Source of the DNA: a virus
IMG/VR virus record: IMGVR_UViG_3300025154_001031
Coordinates: 1 to 64,000 of that record
Length of the DNA: 64,000 nucleotides
Direction: 5' to 3' (one strand)
Positions 30,963-39,446 of the stretch are shown here, in pieces. The notes beneath the pieces were generated by a model. That model saw nothing but the letters and a program-made list of their open reading frames with translations, searched no databases and was not told the DNA's origin. Position 1 is the first letter of the stretch. Each line of letters begins with the position of its first letter. Made by a program: the position numbers and the translations under genes.

Positions 30963-33473
30963 ATGGCAAGAAAAAACTTTGCAGAAGAAATAGGCTCAAT
31001 AAGCAGGTCCTTATTTAACCGGCTGTCAGATACGGAATACCTTTCCCTGTTGACCTGGCCGAATAGCATAACAACCTATGACAAGATGCGTCGGTCAGAT
31101 GCACAGGTACAAGCTTTGCTTTACTGCCTGGAACTGCCGATCAGGTCTACTAGGTGGTACGTGGAACCATACAATAAAAACAATCCTAAGGATGTTCAAA
31201 TAGCTGAATTCATCGAGGAAAACCTTTTCTCAGGGCCACCAAAAGGTATGACTGTACACTGGGATGATTTTTTACGACTGGCACTACTGATGTTCAGCTT
31301 CGGCCATAGCGTTTTTGAAAAGGTTTATGAGGTGGACAGTAAGGGGTTTGCTAAGTGGCGTAAATTTGCTGAGAGGCCACATGAGACAATTAAGGATTTC
31401 AAATACGACGAAAAAGGCGGACCACTGCACGTTGAGCAATACGTTGCAGGGGCTTCTTTTGTTGAGATGCCGGTGGACAACTGCCTAATTTTTACCCATC
31501 GGAAAGAGGGCGGGCGGCTGCATGGCATACCGGTACTGAGGGCGGCGTATAAGCACTGGTTTATCAAGGATTTTCTCTTAAAAATAACCAACATCGGCAT
31601 AGAAAAAAATCACGTAGGAACTCCTGCTATTAAACTACCAGAAACACCGCAAGAAGGAGATAAGGAAGAAGCTCAAAAAATAACCAGTAACCTACGGTCC
31701 GGGCAGGATGCCGGTGTTGTGTTGCCGCATGGCTTTACTCTTGAAATGTTCGAGGGTAAGCGGGTAGCTATTGAGGTTTTGCCCTATATCCAGTATCAAG
31801 ATCAGATGATCGCCAAGGCTGCCCTGGCTCAATTCCTACAGCTTGGTACTGGCAGTGTAGGCAGTTTTGCCCTGGGCAAAGACCAGAGTGACTTCTTTCT
31901 GATGTCGCTAAACTCTCAGGCTAAGTATGTTTGTGATACCGTAAACAGTTACGCTATACCTCAGTTGGTTGATTATAACTGGGACGTTGAGGGATACCCG
32001 AAACTGAGGTTTGAGAAGGTTGGCGGTAGGAATACCTCTGGAATTATCGAAGGCGTCAAAAGTCTTGTCGAAGGAAGAATTATTCTCCCTGATGATGGGC
32101 TTGAAAAGTATATGAGGGAACTTATGGAGTTGCCCGAGATTGATGAGGAAACAATCCGGGGAGGGCAGCAAGAAGCTTTTATACCTCCTAAGCCACCGAA
32201 GGAACCAGTGAAGGCAAGTGAGTTAATTAGGTTTAGTGAGAACTCAGCGGATGATTTTAAAAAAGTTAAAGCTCTAATTAAGTCACTAAGCGCAAAAGAA
32301 AAGGATTCTATTGGTCCTCGCTGGTTTTTTGATGATTCGCAGTACAGATATTTTTATGAGCAGGACAGTAGTATCGGGGGCTGCATTGAATGTCGATTAA
32401 TCGGCAAAAGGGCCTATCTAAACTTAATTGTCCACACTGATTTTAGAGGACAGGGATTAGCTAATAAGTTGACACAAAAGGCCATTAAGCAAATACCTGA
32501 AAAGTTCCCGGAGATAAAGAAATTCTATTGGTCGACTCATTCGGACAATGAAGCATCAATCCATATAGCTGAGAAGTATGGATTTGAGAAACATACCGAG
32601 GAGGGGAACGAAGTTCAGTATACTCTTGAATTAAGTGAATGCTGTAGCTGTGGTGGAACAAAAAAATTTGCTGAACCTGTATGGCGTAGGGACTTAACAG
32701 CTTACGAAAAAAGAATCAAGCTTTCCGAAATAGACCAAAAGTTTGACACCTCAGAAGAAGAGTTTGTCAAAAAGGGCATGGAGATCCTTGGTGAGCAGTT
32801 TGCGCCGTATTTAACGCAACTGGCCGCACTAATAACTGCAGGTAAGTGGGAAGAGGTAAGTCAGTTAGTGGTGGAAAGTGAACCATTGGCACAATTCATT
32901 AATGACTACCTTGCCGGGCTATTTGCTTTCGGTACAGAGCAGGCAGCGGGGGAACTTGAAACCGAAAAGCCTGGGGTACCGGATTTGAGCAAGCAGATAA
33001 TCGGGCTCCGTGCAGCAACCATAACAGAAAAGATAATTTCAGCTATGAGCGCTAAAGTTGTTTTTGATGTGCTGAATAGTGTTGAGGCGGGAGAAAAGCC
33101 AAAGGATGCCGTTAATGCTGCAAAGCAGAACATCGAGGACTATATGAAGAAGGAACTCGAGGGTCATGCAACCGTACAGACAGCCTGGGCGATAAATAGC
33201 GGTAGGGATTTTGTTGCCGAGGAGCAGGGAGTAAAGAGAATCCAATATTCTGCCATTTTAGATAAGCGCACCTGTCCCTTGTGCAAAAAGCTTGACGGGA
33301 TGATATTTAAGGCAGGTACGCCTGAGGCTAAGAGATTTAAGCCGCCGGTGCATCATAATTGCAGGTGCATTTTTGCCTACGTTATGCCGGAGGAGCAACC
33401 GCAGCCCGAAATAACATTTGAGCCGCCACCAGATGAATTGCTGCAGAAACACGGAAATCTAATAGCAAAATAA
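30963..33473 (+). CDS. Portal fused to a GNAT acetyltransferase domain and a MuF head protein
   Basis: One 836-residue protein with three parts. Residues 1-400 are a Mu gp29-like (DUF935) portal (RSDAQVQALLYCLELPIRSTRW is the start of its core, cited by residues 40-61; later GTGSVGSFALGKDQ). Residues about 420-560 are a GNAT-type N-acetyltransferase domain with the acetyl-CoA loop HTDFRGQGLANKL and the IHIAEKYGFEKH block. Residues about 640-836 are the MuF/SPP1 gp7 minor head protein with CPLCKKLDG and PPVHHNCRC zinc-type ends. Portal and MuF are usually separate genes, and a GNAT insert is not normal. No internal stop or frameshift is visible. It forms the DNA entry vertex of the capsid. Confidence 0.85.
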   Translation: MARKNFAEEIGSISRSLFNRLSDTEYLSLLTWPNSITTYDKMRRSDAQVQALLYCLELPIRSTRWYVEPYNKNNPKDVQIAEFIEENLFSGPPKGMTVHWDDFLRLALLMFSFGHSVFEKVYEVDSKGFAKWRKFAERPHETIKDFKYDEKGGPLHVEQYVAGASFVEMPVDNCLIFTHRKEGGRLHGIPVLRAAYKHWFIKDFLLKITNIGIEKNHVGTPAIKLPETPQEGDKEEAQKITSNLRSGQDAGVVLPHGFTLEMFEGKRVAIEVLPYIQYQDQMIAKAALAQFLQLGTGSVGSFALGKDQSDFFLMSLNSQAKYVCDTVNSYAIPQLVDYNWDVEGYPKLRFEKVGGRNTSGIIEGVKSLVEGRIILPDDGLEKYMRELMELPEIDEETIRGGQQEAFIPPKPPKEPVKASELIRFSENSADDFKKVKALIKSLSAKEKDSIGPRWFFDDSQYRYFYEQDSSIGGCIECRLIGKRAYLNLIVHTDFRGQGLANKLTQKAIKQIPEKFPEIKKFYWSTHSDNEASIHIAEKYGFEKHTEEGNEVQYTLELSECCSCGGTKKFAEPVWRRDLTAYEKRIKLSEIDQKFDTSEEEFVKKGMEILGEQFAPYLTQLAALITAGKWEEVSQLVVESEPLAQFINDYLAGLFAFGTEQAAGELETEKPGVPDLSKQIIGLRAATITEKIISAMSAKVVFDVLNSVEAGEKPKDAVNAAKQNIEDYMKKELEGHATVQTAWAINSGRDFVAEEQGVKRIQYSAILDKRTCPLCKKLDGMIFKAGTPEAKRFKPPVHHNCRCIFAYVMPEEQPQPEITFEPPPDELLQKHGNLIAK

Positions 33474-33737
33474 TCACCTGTTGGGATTAAGGGATCCGCC
33501 CGGGCGGCGCTGCCAGCGCTCTTGTACACGATCAAGCTGCTTCCAGATTAATGGGGCAAGGTGCCTTATCCTATCGTCATTGGTCATTTTGTCGAAGGGA
33601 TAGCCTCCAAAAAGCTCAGCAGCAATGTCTTCGTCAAGTCGGATGCTTATATCAACCTTTTTCTGTTTTGGCTTAACCCGTCCTTTTTGATCGGCACCAA
33701 ATTCTAGTTGGATTATATTCTTCTTTTTGGTCATCAT
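33474..33737 (-). CDS. Antisense moron gene in the head module, 87 aa
   Basis: A minus-strand gene set between two plus-strand head genes, with its own GGAG ribosome-binding site before ATG 33737. The 87-residue product is basic, with VDISIRLDEDIAAELFGG in the centre and helical ends, and its LDEDIA segment recalls short regulators of the ribbon-helix-helix kind. Its orientation suggests independent expression in the lysogen. It stops one base after the portal fusion stop. Function unknown. Confidence 0.55.
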   Translation of the reverse strand: MMTKKKNIIQLEFGADQKGRVKPKQKKVDISIRLDEDIAAELFGGYPFDKMTNDDRIRHLAPLIWKQLDRVQERWQRRPGGSLNPNR

Positions 33738-33814
33738 ATTACTCCTTTCTATGAAATAGCTTGTCCAATGTAATTCTATAAAATTATTTTATATTCCTTT
33801 GAGGAGGTGAGATT

Positions 33815-35290
33815 TTGGGAAAAGATGTTGATGGTAAAAATTCAAGTAAACGCTTTAAGGCAAAGAAGTCCTGGCTTATTCGTAAAGGCATGAGCGAGGA
33901 AGAAGCACACAAAAAAGCCCGTGCCTATGCCGGAGGTAAAACTTCGCCAAAGGCAGGACAATCTGAGGAACCTATTATTGAGGAATTTTCTGCCTACACT
34001 AACCTTGTCGAGCTACCGGAAGAGGTAAGGGGACTACTGCCAATAGAAGCCCAGGAAGTATGGATGCAAGCTTTTAATGCCTTAGTTGATGGCAAGGATA
34101 GGACGAAATGCGAAGAAAGCGCCTGGACAGCGGTAGAGGGCGCAGGATACACAGTTACAGTAAAGGCGAGTGAGGGAATGGGTAAGTTTCATGGATTAAT
34201 AGCTTTGGGTGAGGCTATGCTTACACCTGCACCGTCCGGAATGCAGTACTCGTCTACTTCGGTAGTTGAGATTATGCGGACAGGTCAATGGGAGCACCCT
34301 TTGTATGGCCCTCTCTCGATAACAGAAACAAGTATAGACGGATTTGTTGCTAATTTTTTCGCTAATGTCAGAGGTATTGATATTGCCGTAGACCAAGAAC
34401 ACAAGCCAGAAGAAGGTGCTATGGGATGGTTTAAAAAGCTCTGGAAAATACCCCGTGATGATGGCGACGGTTATAGTATGATGGCCGAAATACAATGGAC
34501 ATATCAAGGCGAGCAGCTGATTAGGGATGGTGTATATCGTTATTTTAGTCCCGAATTTCTTGAAAAATGGGAAGACCCTGAAAGTGGTCAGACGTATAAA
34601 AACGTTCTATTCGGGGGTGCCTTAACCAACCGACCGTTCATTAAAAACATGGACCCGATTCTTTTATCCGAGGAAGTCATGGAGACCCTCGGTTTTGTTT
34701 TAAAAGAAACCCAACCCGGGGGCAACCGGGATAAAAATAAAGGAGGTACAGACGTGAAACTTTTAGCAGAACACTACAAAGCCCTCGGGTTAAGTGAAAA
34801 TGCTACTGAGGCAGAAGTACTGGCTGCAATTGCTGCAGTAAGCAACAATCCTGCACCTGACAAGCAGGACAATACAGAGGTTGTGCAGTTGTCTGAGACC
34901 GTAAAGACAATGGGCGAACAGCTTACTACAGCTCAGGCAGAGATTAAAAAGCTGTCCGAAACCAATATTCTGTTGGCCGAAGCAGCTAAAGCCGTAAAAT
35001 GGGAGAGTATCTCTCAGAAGGCTTTTGCCGAAGGTCGCATGACAGTTGCACTGTCTGAGAAATTTAAGCCGCTGTTTATGGCAAACCCTGAAGCTATTGG
35101 GCCTATCATCGAGGAACTGCCCAAGGTTATTCCCGACGAAAGAGGACACTCTAACGCCGGTGGAGCAGCAGGGGACACTTCAAAGCTGTCTGAATCTCAG
35201 ATGGAGGTTGCTAAAATGCTGGGGCTTAGTGAGGAGCAAATGTTGAAGGGCGCTCCTGAATGGATGAAAGCCCAAGGAGGTAAGGAATAA
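33815..35290 (+). CDS. Mu I-like capsid protease with ChaB segment and in-frame scaffold
   Basis: Residues 60-110 form a ChaB-like segment (LPEEVRGLLPIEAQEVWMQA and following). Residues about 115-300 resemble the Mu I prohead protease, with AVDQEHKPEEGAMGWF and YRYFSPEF as its landmarks. The rest is a helical, Ala/Glu-rich scaffold. Inside the frame an AGGAGG (34741-34746) and GTG (34754) would start a 178-residue scaffold alone, as the Z protein arises inside Mu I. TTG start with GAGGAGGTGAG upstream. It processes the prohead before packaging (known for the family). Confidence 0.8.
   Translation: MGKDVDGKNSSKRFKAKKSWLIRKGMSEEEAHKKARAYAGGKTSPKAGQSEEPIIEEFSAYTNLVELPEEVRGLLPIEAQEVWMQAFNALVDGKDRTKCEESAWTAVEGAGYTVTVKASEGMGKFHGLIALGEAMLTPAPSGMQYSSTSVVEIMRTGQWEHPLYGPLSITETSIDGFVANFFANVRGIDIAVDQEHKPEEGAMGWFKKLWKIPRDDGDGYSMMAEIQWTYQGEQLIRDGVYRYFSPEFLEKWEDPESGQTYKNVLFGGALTNRPFIKNMDPILLSEEVMETLGFVLKETQPGGNRDKNKGGTDVKLLAEHYKALGLSENATEAEVLAAIAAVSNNPAPDKQDNTEVVQLSETVKTMGEQLTTAQAEIKKLSETNILLAEAAKAVKWESISQKAFAEGRMTVALSEKFKPLFMANPEAIGPIIEELPKVIPDERGHSNAGGAAGDTSKLSESQMEVAKMLGLSEEQMLKGAPEWMKAQGGKE
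34754..35290 (+). CDS. Internal in-frame scaffold protein (Mu Z-like)
   Basis: A perfect AGGAGG 7 bases before GTG 34754, in frame within the protease gene, should produce the C-terminal 178 residues separately. The product is helical with Ala/Glu-rich segments (NATEAEVLAAIAAVSN, VVQLSETVKTMGEQL), as scaffolding proteins are. In phage Mu the Z scaffold is made from inside I in the same manner. Confidence 0.65.
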   Translation: MKLLAEHYKALGLSENATEAEVLAAIAAVSNNPAPDKQDNTEVVQLSETVKTMGEQLTTAQAEIKKLSETNILLAEAAKAVKWESISQKAFAEGRMTVALSEKFKPLFMANPEAIGPIIEELPKVIPDERGHSNAGGAAGDTSKLSESQMEVAKMLGLSEEQMLKGAPEWMKAQGGKE

Positions 35291-36324
35291 TGCCATTAAC
35301 TACAGGTACAAATAGGAAGAAAAAAGAGGGCGATTTACTCGCTTTGACTGTTAAAAGCGGCAGTGCTGTCTATAAAGGAGCTGCTGCATGTGTTGGCGCT
35401 GATGGATACCTAATTTCTGGAGCAGACACAGCTGGGTTAATCTTCGCTGGCGTAGCCTACGAGAGCGTAACCGGTGACGGCAGTCTGAAATGCCGGGTTG
35501 AGCGTAAAGGATTATACTTATTTACTATAGCTGCAGCAACGTTAGCCAACATCGGGGACGCTGTTTTTATCGTTGACGACAATACCGTTGGTCTAGCCGC
35601 AACCACTACCAACGACATTTACTGTGGAGTAATAGCTAATTTTGAATCAACTACCCAGGTTTGGGTGGATATCTACCCAGCACTATTGCAGACAGATGTA
35701 GCGACTCATATTGCTGATACTTCTGGTGCTCATGCTGCAAGCTCTATCTCTATTGCTGATGTTGGTACGTTTACGGCAGAAACCGACGTTGAAGGTGCTT
35801 TACAGGAAATTTACCAGGACTTGATTTCAGCGCAGAAGATTATTCCCATACCGCTGAACTCCTTCACCCTGGAAGACGGAACTGCCTTAACAAAATATGC
35901 TGCCGGTGGTGCGACTCCGGGATTTCAGCAGCTTGCCAACAAAGAGGTTGTTTTAACCTGGGACGGAAATGGTACGCAAACTCCTATCGCTGTCACCGTT
36001 CCTTTTGCTGATCCCGGAATTGATGATGCGGCTGCCTGTGTGGTCCATATTTTGGCCAGGATGGCCGGGGCTAATGATTCACCGGTAATTGTCCATGAGG
36101 CTTATTTTGGTGCCGGTGATACTGATTGTGCCGGAACTGACCCGGAAGTTACCGAAGGGGCAACCCTGAGCGAATACACCTGCACTATTGCGCATGGTGA
36201 CGTACCTGCTGCACCGTCCAGTTTGACACTAATTTTAACTCCTACTGCCGGGCAGATGGCAACTGATGAGCTTTACATCTACGCCGCTTGGTTAGAAGTT
36301 ACCAGCAAATTAAAAACTAGCTAA
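35290..36324 (+). CDS. Head decoration/stabilisation protein, DUF2190-like start
   Basis: The N-terminal 120 residues are beta-rich (GDLLALTVKSGSAVYKGAAA, IFAGVAYESVTGD), like DUF2190 or lambda gpD-type capsid stabilisers. The remaining 220 residues form an extra beta domain with an ETDVEGALQEIYQDL linker, as in proteins displayed on phage surfaces. Lies between scaffold and major capsid genes. The ATG overlaps the protease stop. Confidence 0.6.
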   Translation: MPLTTGTNRKKKEGDLLALTVKSGSAVYKGAAACVGADGYLISGADTAGLIFAGVAYESVTGDGSLKCRVERKGLYLFTIAAATLANIGDAVFIVDDNTVGLAATTTNDIYCGVIANFESTTQVWVDIYPALLQTDVATHIADTSGAHAASSISIADVGTFTAETDVEGALQEIYQDLISAQKIIPIPLNSFTLEDGTALTKYAAGGATPGFQQLANKEVVLTWDGNGTQTPIAVTVPFADPGIDDAAACVVHILARMAGANDSPVIVHEAYFGAGDTDCAGTDPEVTEGATLSEYTCTIAHGDVPAAPSSLTLILTPTAGQMATDELYIYAAWLEVTSKLKTS

Positions 36325-36350
36325 CTAGCTAGCTAAGGAGGAAAATAATA

Positions 36351-37244
36351 ATGGCTGTAGTAACAAGTGATTTCCTTGTCGCAACTTACCAGGGCCTGCG
36401 GGCTATTTACGATGAAACCTTTGAAAATACCAAGCCGGAGTGGGACAAGATTGCCATGGAAGCCCCATCTACCACTGAATCTGAGGTTTACTCCTGGGTA
36501 GCTGAAGTCCCCGGCATGAAAGAATGGGTTGACGAGCGCACCTTGGAAGCGCTGAAACAGTTCAGCTTCACTATCAAAAACAAGGACTGGGAGTCTACCA
36601 TCCCAGTTGATCGCAACACTATGGAGGACAATAAACTAGGCCAGATCAAGCCGCGTATTCAAGACTTGGGCATGGCCGCTAAGACACACCCTGACGAGCT
36701 TGTATATACGCTGCTCGGCAACGGGTTTTCTAACACTTGCTTTGATGGCCAATACTTTTTTGATACCGATCATCCGTTGGCTGACGGTACTACCCAGAGC
36801 AATAAGTTAACTCTTGCCTTGGATGCTACTGGCCTACAAACGGCTCTTGCTATTGGCCGCAGGCTAAAAGGATACACCGGGCGGGCGCTTAATATCGTTT
36901 TCGACACCCTGGCTGTACCGCCTGAACTGGAAATCCCCGGCCGCAAGTTGCTTTTTGCTGATAAAGATAACTATGGAGCGGACAACGTCTTGAAAGGTGT
37001 TATCCCTAATCTGGTAGTCAATCCGTACCTGTCCGACACTAACAACTGGTTTATTTGCTGCACTAAGCGTCCGCTGAAGCCGATCATCTTGCAGATGCGG
37101 AAACGTCCCGAGTTTTTAGCTCTTGATAAGCCTGATGACTTCACTGTGTTTATGAAAAAGCAATTCTTGTATGGCGTTGATGCCAGATATAATGTCGGCT
37201 TTGGTATGTATCAGTTGGCCGTTGGCTCCGAAGTAGCTGCTTAG
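36351..37244 (+). CDS. Major head protein, Mu gpT-like
   Basis: Residues match the Mu gpT family: SDFLVATYQGLRAIYDETFE at the start, then VAEVPGMKEWVDERT, FTIKNKDWESTIPVDRNTME (20 residues) and the FFDTDHPLADG block. Forms the icosahedral shell. A length of 297 is normal. AAGGAGG precedes the ATG, and a hairpin follows the gene at 37258. Confidence 0.88.
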   Translation: MAVVTSDFLVATYQGLRAIYDETFENTKPEWDKIAMEAPSTTESEVYSWVAEVPGMKEWVDERTLEALKQFSFTIKNKDWESTIPVDRNTMEDNKLGQIKPRIQDLGMAAKTHPDELVYTLLGNGFSNTCFDGQYFFDTDHPLADGTTQSNKLTLALDATGLQTALAIGRRLKGYTGRALNIVFDTLAVPPELEIPGRKLLFADKDNYGADNVLKGVIPNLVVNPYLSDTNNWFICCTKRPLKPIILQMRKRPEFLALDKPDDFTVFMKKQFLYGVDARYNVGFGMYQLAVGSEVAA

Positions 37245-37257
37245 TTTTAATTTAACG

Positions 37258-37287
37258 CAAAGGTTCCGGATAATCTCCGGGCCTTTG
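37258..37287 (+). terminator. Hairpin behind the major capsid gene
   Basis: CAAAGG (37258-37263) and CCTTTG (37282-37287) enclose a second pair CCGG/CCGG. Only a weak T-rich tail follows, so it may act as a partial terminator or mRNA-stabilising hairpin after this highly expressed gene. Confidence 0.5.
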
Positions 37288-37310
37288 TAATTTAGAAAGG
37301 AGATTTGATT

Positions 37311-37565
37311 ATGCCTAGATATTTTGTGAGGGCACTTCAACCGCAGGGATTTTGGAGAGGTGGTATGCACTTTCCTGTTGACGGTATCGAAATTGATACC
37401 GAGCAACTTACCAAACAGCAGGCAGAGCGGATCATAGGTGAAAAGCGGATGCTGCTTATAACTGAAGTACAGGAAAAACCAGAAGCGCCCAATGATCTGG
37501 AGAAAGATGCGAAAAATGCAAATGCGCCAGACCATGAGAAAATAAAATCAGGGAAAGGAAAATAA
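37311..37565 (+). CDS. Small head-region protein, 84 aa
   Basis: A short beta-rich N-terminal part (RYFVRALQPQGFWRGG, then FPVDGIEIDTEQLTKQQ) with a basic charged tail; resembles the small proteins that follow gpT in Mu-like heads. ATG 37311 behind AGAAAGGAG. Function not known. Confidence 0.5.
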   Translation: MPRYFVRALQPQGFWRGGMHFPVDGIEIDTEQLTKQQAERIIGEKRMLLITEVQEKPEAPNDLEKDAKNANAPDHEKIKSGKGK

Positions 37566-37568
37566 TTT

Positions 37569-38048
37569 ATGAAAAAATATTTAGGTGTCAAAATCATTGA
37601 GGCAGAGCCGATGAATTTAGGGGATTACAACAATTTTAGAGGCTGGACTATTCCGGAAAATGAAAATCCTTTAAGGGATGGGTATAAGGTTGTGTATTCT
37701 GACGGATATGTAAGTTGGTCGCCAAGGGAAATATTTGAAGAAGCGTACCGACCAACCGATGGACTCACCCTTGGGTTGGCCTTTGAAGCAGCAAAGAAAG
37801 GCTTTAAGGTGGCCCGTGCCGGTTGGTATGGAAAAGGTTTGTTTGTTGTCTACCAGAAAGGTTACCCACAGGGAATTCCGTGCAATAAGCAAACCGCTGA
37901 GGCGTGGGGTATGAATGAGGGTGACTTGTTCATATGTAACCCGTACCTGCAAATTAAGCAGGCGGATGGCAGTCACAGTATGTGGGCGCCGAGTATAGGC
38001 GACGCTTTAGCTGAAGATTGGATGATAGTTGGCGGAGTGGCAGAGTAA
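37569..38048 (+). CDS. Tad2-like (DUF2829) anti-Thoeris candidate
   Basis: Residues 65-159 match the DUF2829/Tad2 domain: LGLAFEAAKKGFKVARAGWYGKG at its start (cited as L66 to G88), an FVV segment, PYLQIK with MWAPS near the end and the closing DALAEDWMIVG. Family members bind the signalling nucleotide of the Thoeris defence system and block it (known for Tad2). The first 60 residues form a separate small domain (YLGVKIIEAEPMNLGDYNNF) often fused in front in phages. Lies in the head module as cargo. Whether it binds a Thoeris signal is inferred from the family. Confidence 0.7.
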   Translation: MKKYLGVKIIEAEPMNLGDYNNFRGWTIPENENPLRDGYKVVYSDGYVSWSPREIFEEAYRPTDGLTLGLAFEAAKKGFKVARAGWYGKGLFVVYQKGYPQGIPCNKQTAEAWGMNEGDLFICNPYLQIKQADGSHSMWAPSIGDALAEDWMIVGGVAE

Positions 38049-38473
38049 TGCCCTATCACATCCAGTCAGACGTTGAAGCCCTGCTTAAGCAACTAAATCT
38101 TACCTTCACGGCAAACTCGAAAATAACCGTAACTGACCTGGCAAAATACATAGCCGACACCGACCGCTACATTGACAGTCGCCTGGCTAATACCTACACG
38201 GTACCGGTTGCGGATGTAGAAGCTAAAGCAATTCTTCTCCCTGTAGCTGCTCAACTGACAGCCGCTAAATGCTGGCGCATTATCTATGCAGCCCAGCAGG
38301 GGGAAAGCAACAAAGCCAGAGAGTGGGAAAGCCAGTCCGAGAAAGTCCTTAGCATGGTAATTGCAAAAGAAATGAAATTTGGTCAGGCGGCTAAGGCCAG
38401 TTCGGTAAATACTCCCTATTCTGCCATGGCTGATTCAGAGGCTATCTGGAAAATGAATACTGATCAGTGGTGA
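38048..38473 (+). CDS. Mu gp36-like head-tail protein (DUF1320)
   Basis: A helical 141-residue protein of the DUF1320 type: ITVTDLAKYIADTDRYIDSRL with later LLPVAAQLTAAKCWRIIY. Member of the head-completion block after the capsid gene in Mu-like phages. ATG overlaps the previous stop (TAATG). Confidence 0.65.
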   Translation: MPYHIQSDVEALLKQLNLTFTANSKITVTDLAKYIADTDRYIDSRLANTYTVPVADVEAKAILLPVAAQLTAAKCWRIIYAAQQGESNKAREWESQSEKVLSMVIAKEMKFGQAAKASSVNTPYSAMADSEAIWKMNTDQW

Positions 38474-38477
38474 TATT

Positions 38478-38981
38478 ATGCTGAACCTTAGATTTGAAGT
38501 TGCCGGAGATGTTCAGTTGTCCAGGATGCTGGACCGGGTGAGCGAAGACCTGTCCAATATGAGGCCTGCCTGGGACAGAATACACCAGAATTTCCTCGAG
38601 GGTGAGCACGGCACTTTTTCGCTGGAAGGTGCCTTTGGCGGTAAAGCTAAGTGGAAGCCTCTTAGTCCAAAGTATGAACTATGGAAAGAGCAGCGATACC
38701 CAGGGCAACCAATTTTAGTTTTAACCGGCGCACTAAGGGCAAGCTTAACCCAGTCAAGCGATCCTGATCATATATACGAGCCGACAGATACAGGTGTTAC
38801 TATAGGTACTAAAAATAACCTTGGGCTGTTACACCAAAAGGGGACCAGAAAAATGCCTGCCCGTCCTCCGGTTGAACTAACCGCACAGCAAAAAAACGAA
38901 TGGGTAAGTATCATGCATGATTGGCTCTGGGGTGAAGTTTTGCCGTGGCAAAGTCAATCAGAATTAGGCCCACCGAGGTGA
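38478..38981 (+). CDS. Mu gpG-like virion morphogenesis protein
   Basis: Matches the phage virion morphogenesis (gpG) family: WKPLSPKYELWKEQRYPGQPILVLTGALRASLT (residues 56-88, quoted by ends), then LLHQKGTRKMPARPPVEL. Involved in tail completion or head-tail joining. A length of 167 is normal. Confidence 0.7.
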   Translation: MLNLRFEVAGDVQLSRMLDRVSEDLSNMRPAWDRIHQNFLEGEHGTFSLEGAFGGKAKWKPLSPKYELWKEQRYPGQPILVLTGALRASLTQSSDPDHIYEPTDTGVTIGTKNNLGLLHQKGTRKMPARPPVELTAQQKNEWVSIMHDWLWGEVLPWQSQSELGPPR

Positions 38982-38985
38982 GGAA

Positions 38986-39441
38986 ATGCCTAACGCAGAA
39001 AAAATAACCGATGTCTGTAAGTCAATTATTGTTAATAACATCGAAGCAAAACTGGCAGAGATAGACGCAGAGAACGGCAAGGGGATTGTCACATCTACTC
39101 CTGCAGAGTATTTCAGCAGGGAAATAGACGAAAATATGATGGTCAATTACCCGGCCTGCAAAATATCGTATTTGCGCTTTTCTAAGGTCGGAGAATTTAG
39201 TTGGCGGCACTATTTAAACATTGAATTCTACCTGGTTAATCACAATCAAGATGAACTTGAAATACAGATCAAGCGGATGGCCGCTGCTGGACAAGAGATA
39301 CTGGAAAAGGAACTGTATTGGGGTGGGTATGGCTATGACCAGCAGGTGAGCGATGGGTTTATTAGCAGCGTATTACCTATGGAATCCGGCTTTCTAAGGG
39401 CCTGCCGGTTGCAGTTTAGCGTAGAAACTATTGAGGAGTGA
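38986..39441 (+). CDS. Tail completion/minor tail protein
   Basis: A 151-residue alpha/beta protein with helical N-terminus (EKITDVCKSIIVNNIEAKLAE) and beta-rich remainder, placed between gpG and tail tube, where tail terminators or completion proteins lie. GAGGTGAGG before ATG. The family is inferred from position and size. Confidence 0.5.
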   Translation: MPNAEKITDVCKSIIVNNIEAKLAEIDAENGKGIVTSTPAEYFSREIDENMMVNYPACKISYLRFSKVGEFSWRHYLNIEFYLVNHNQDELEIQIKRMAAAGQEILEKELYWGGYGYDQQVSDGFISSVLPMESGFLRACRLQFSVETIEE

Positions 39442-39446
39442 TTTAC

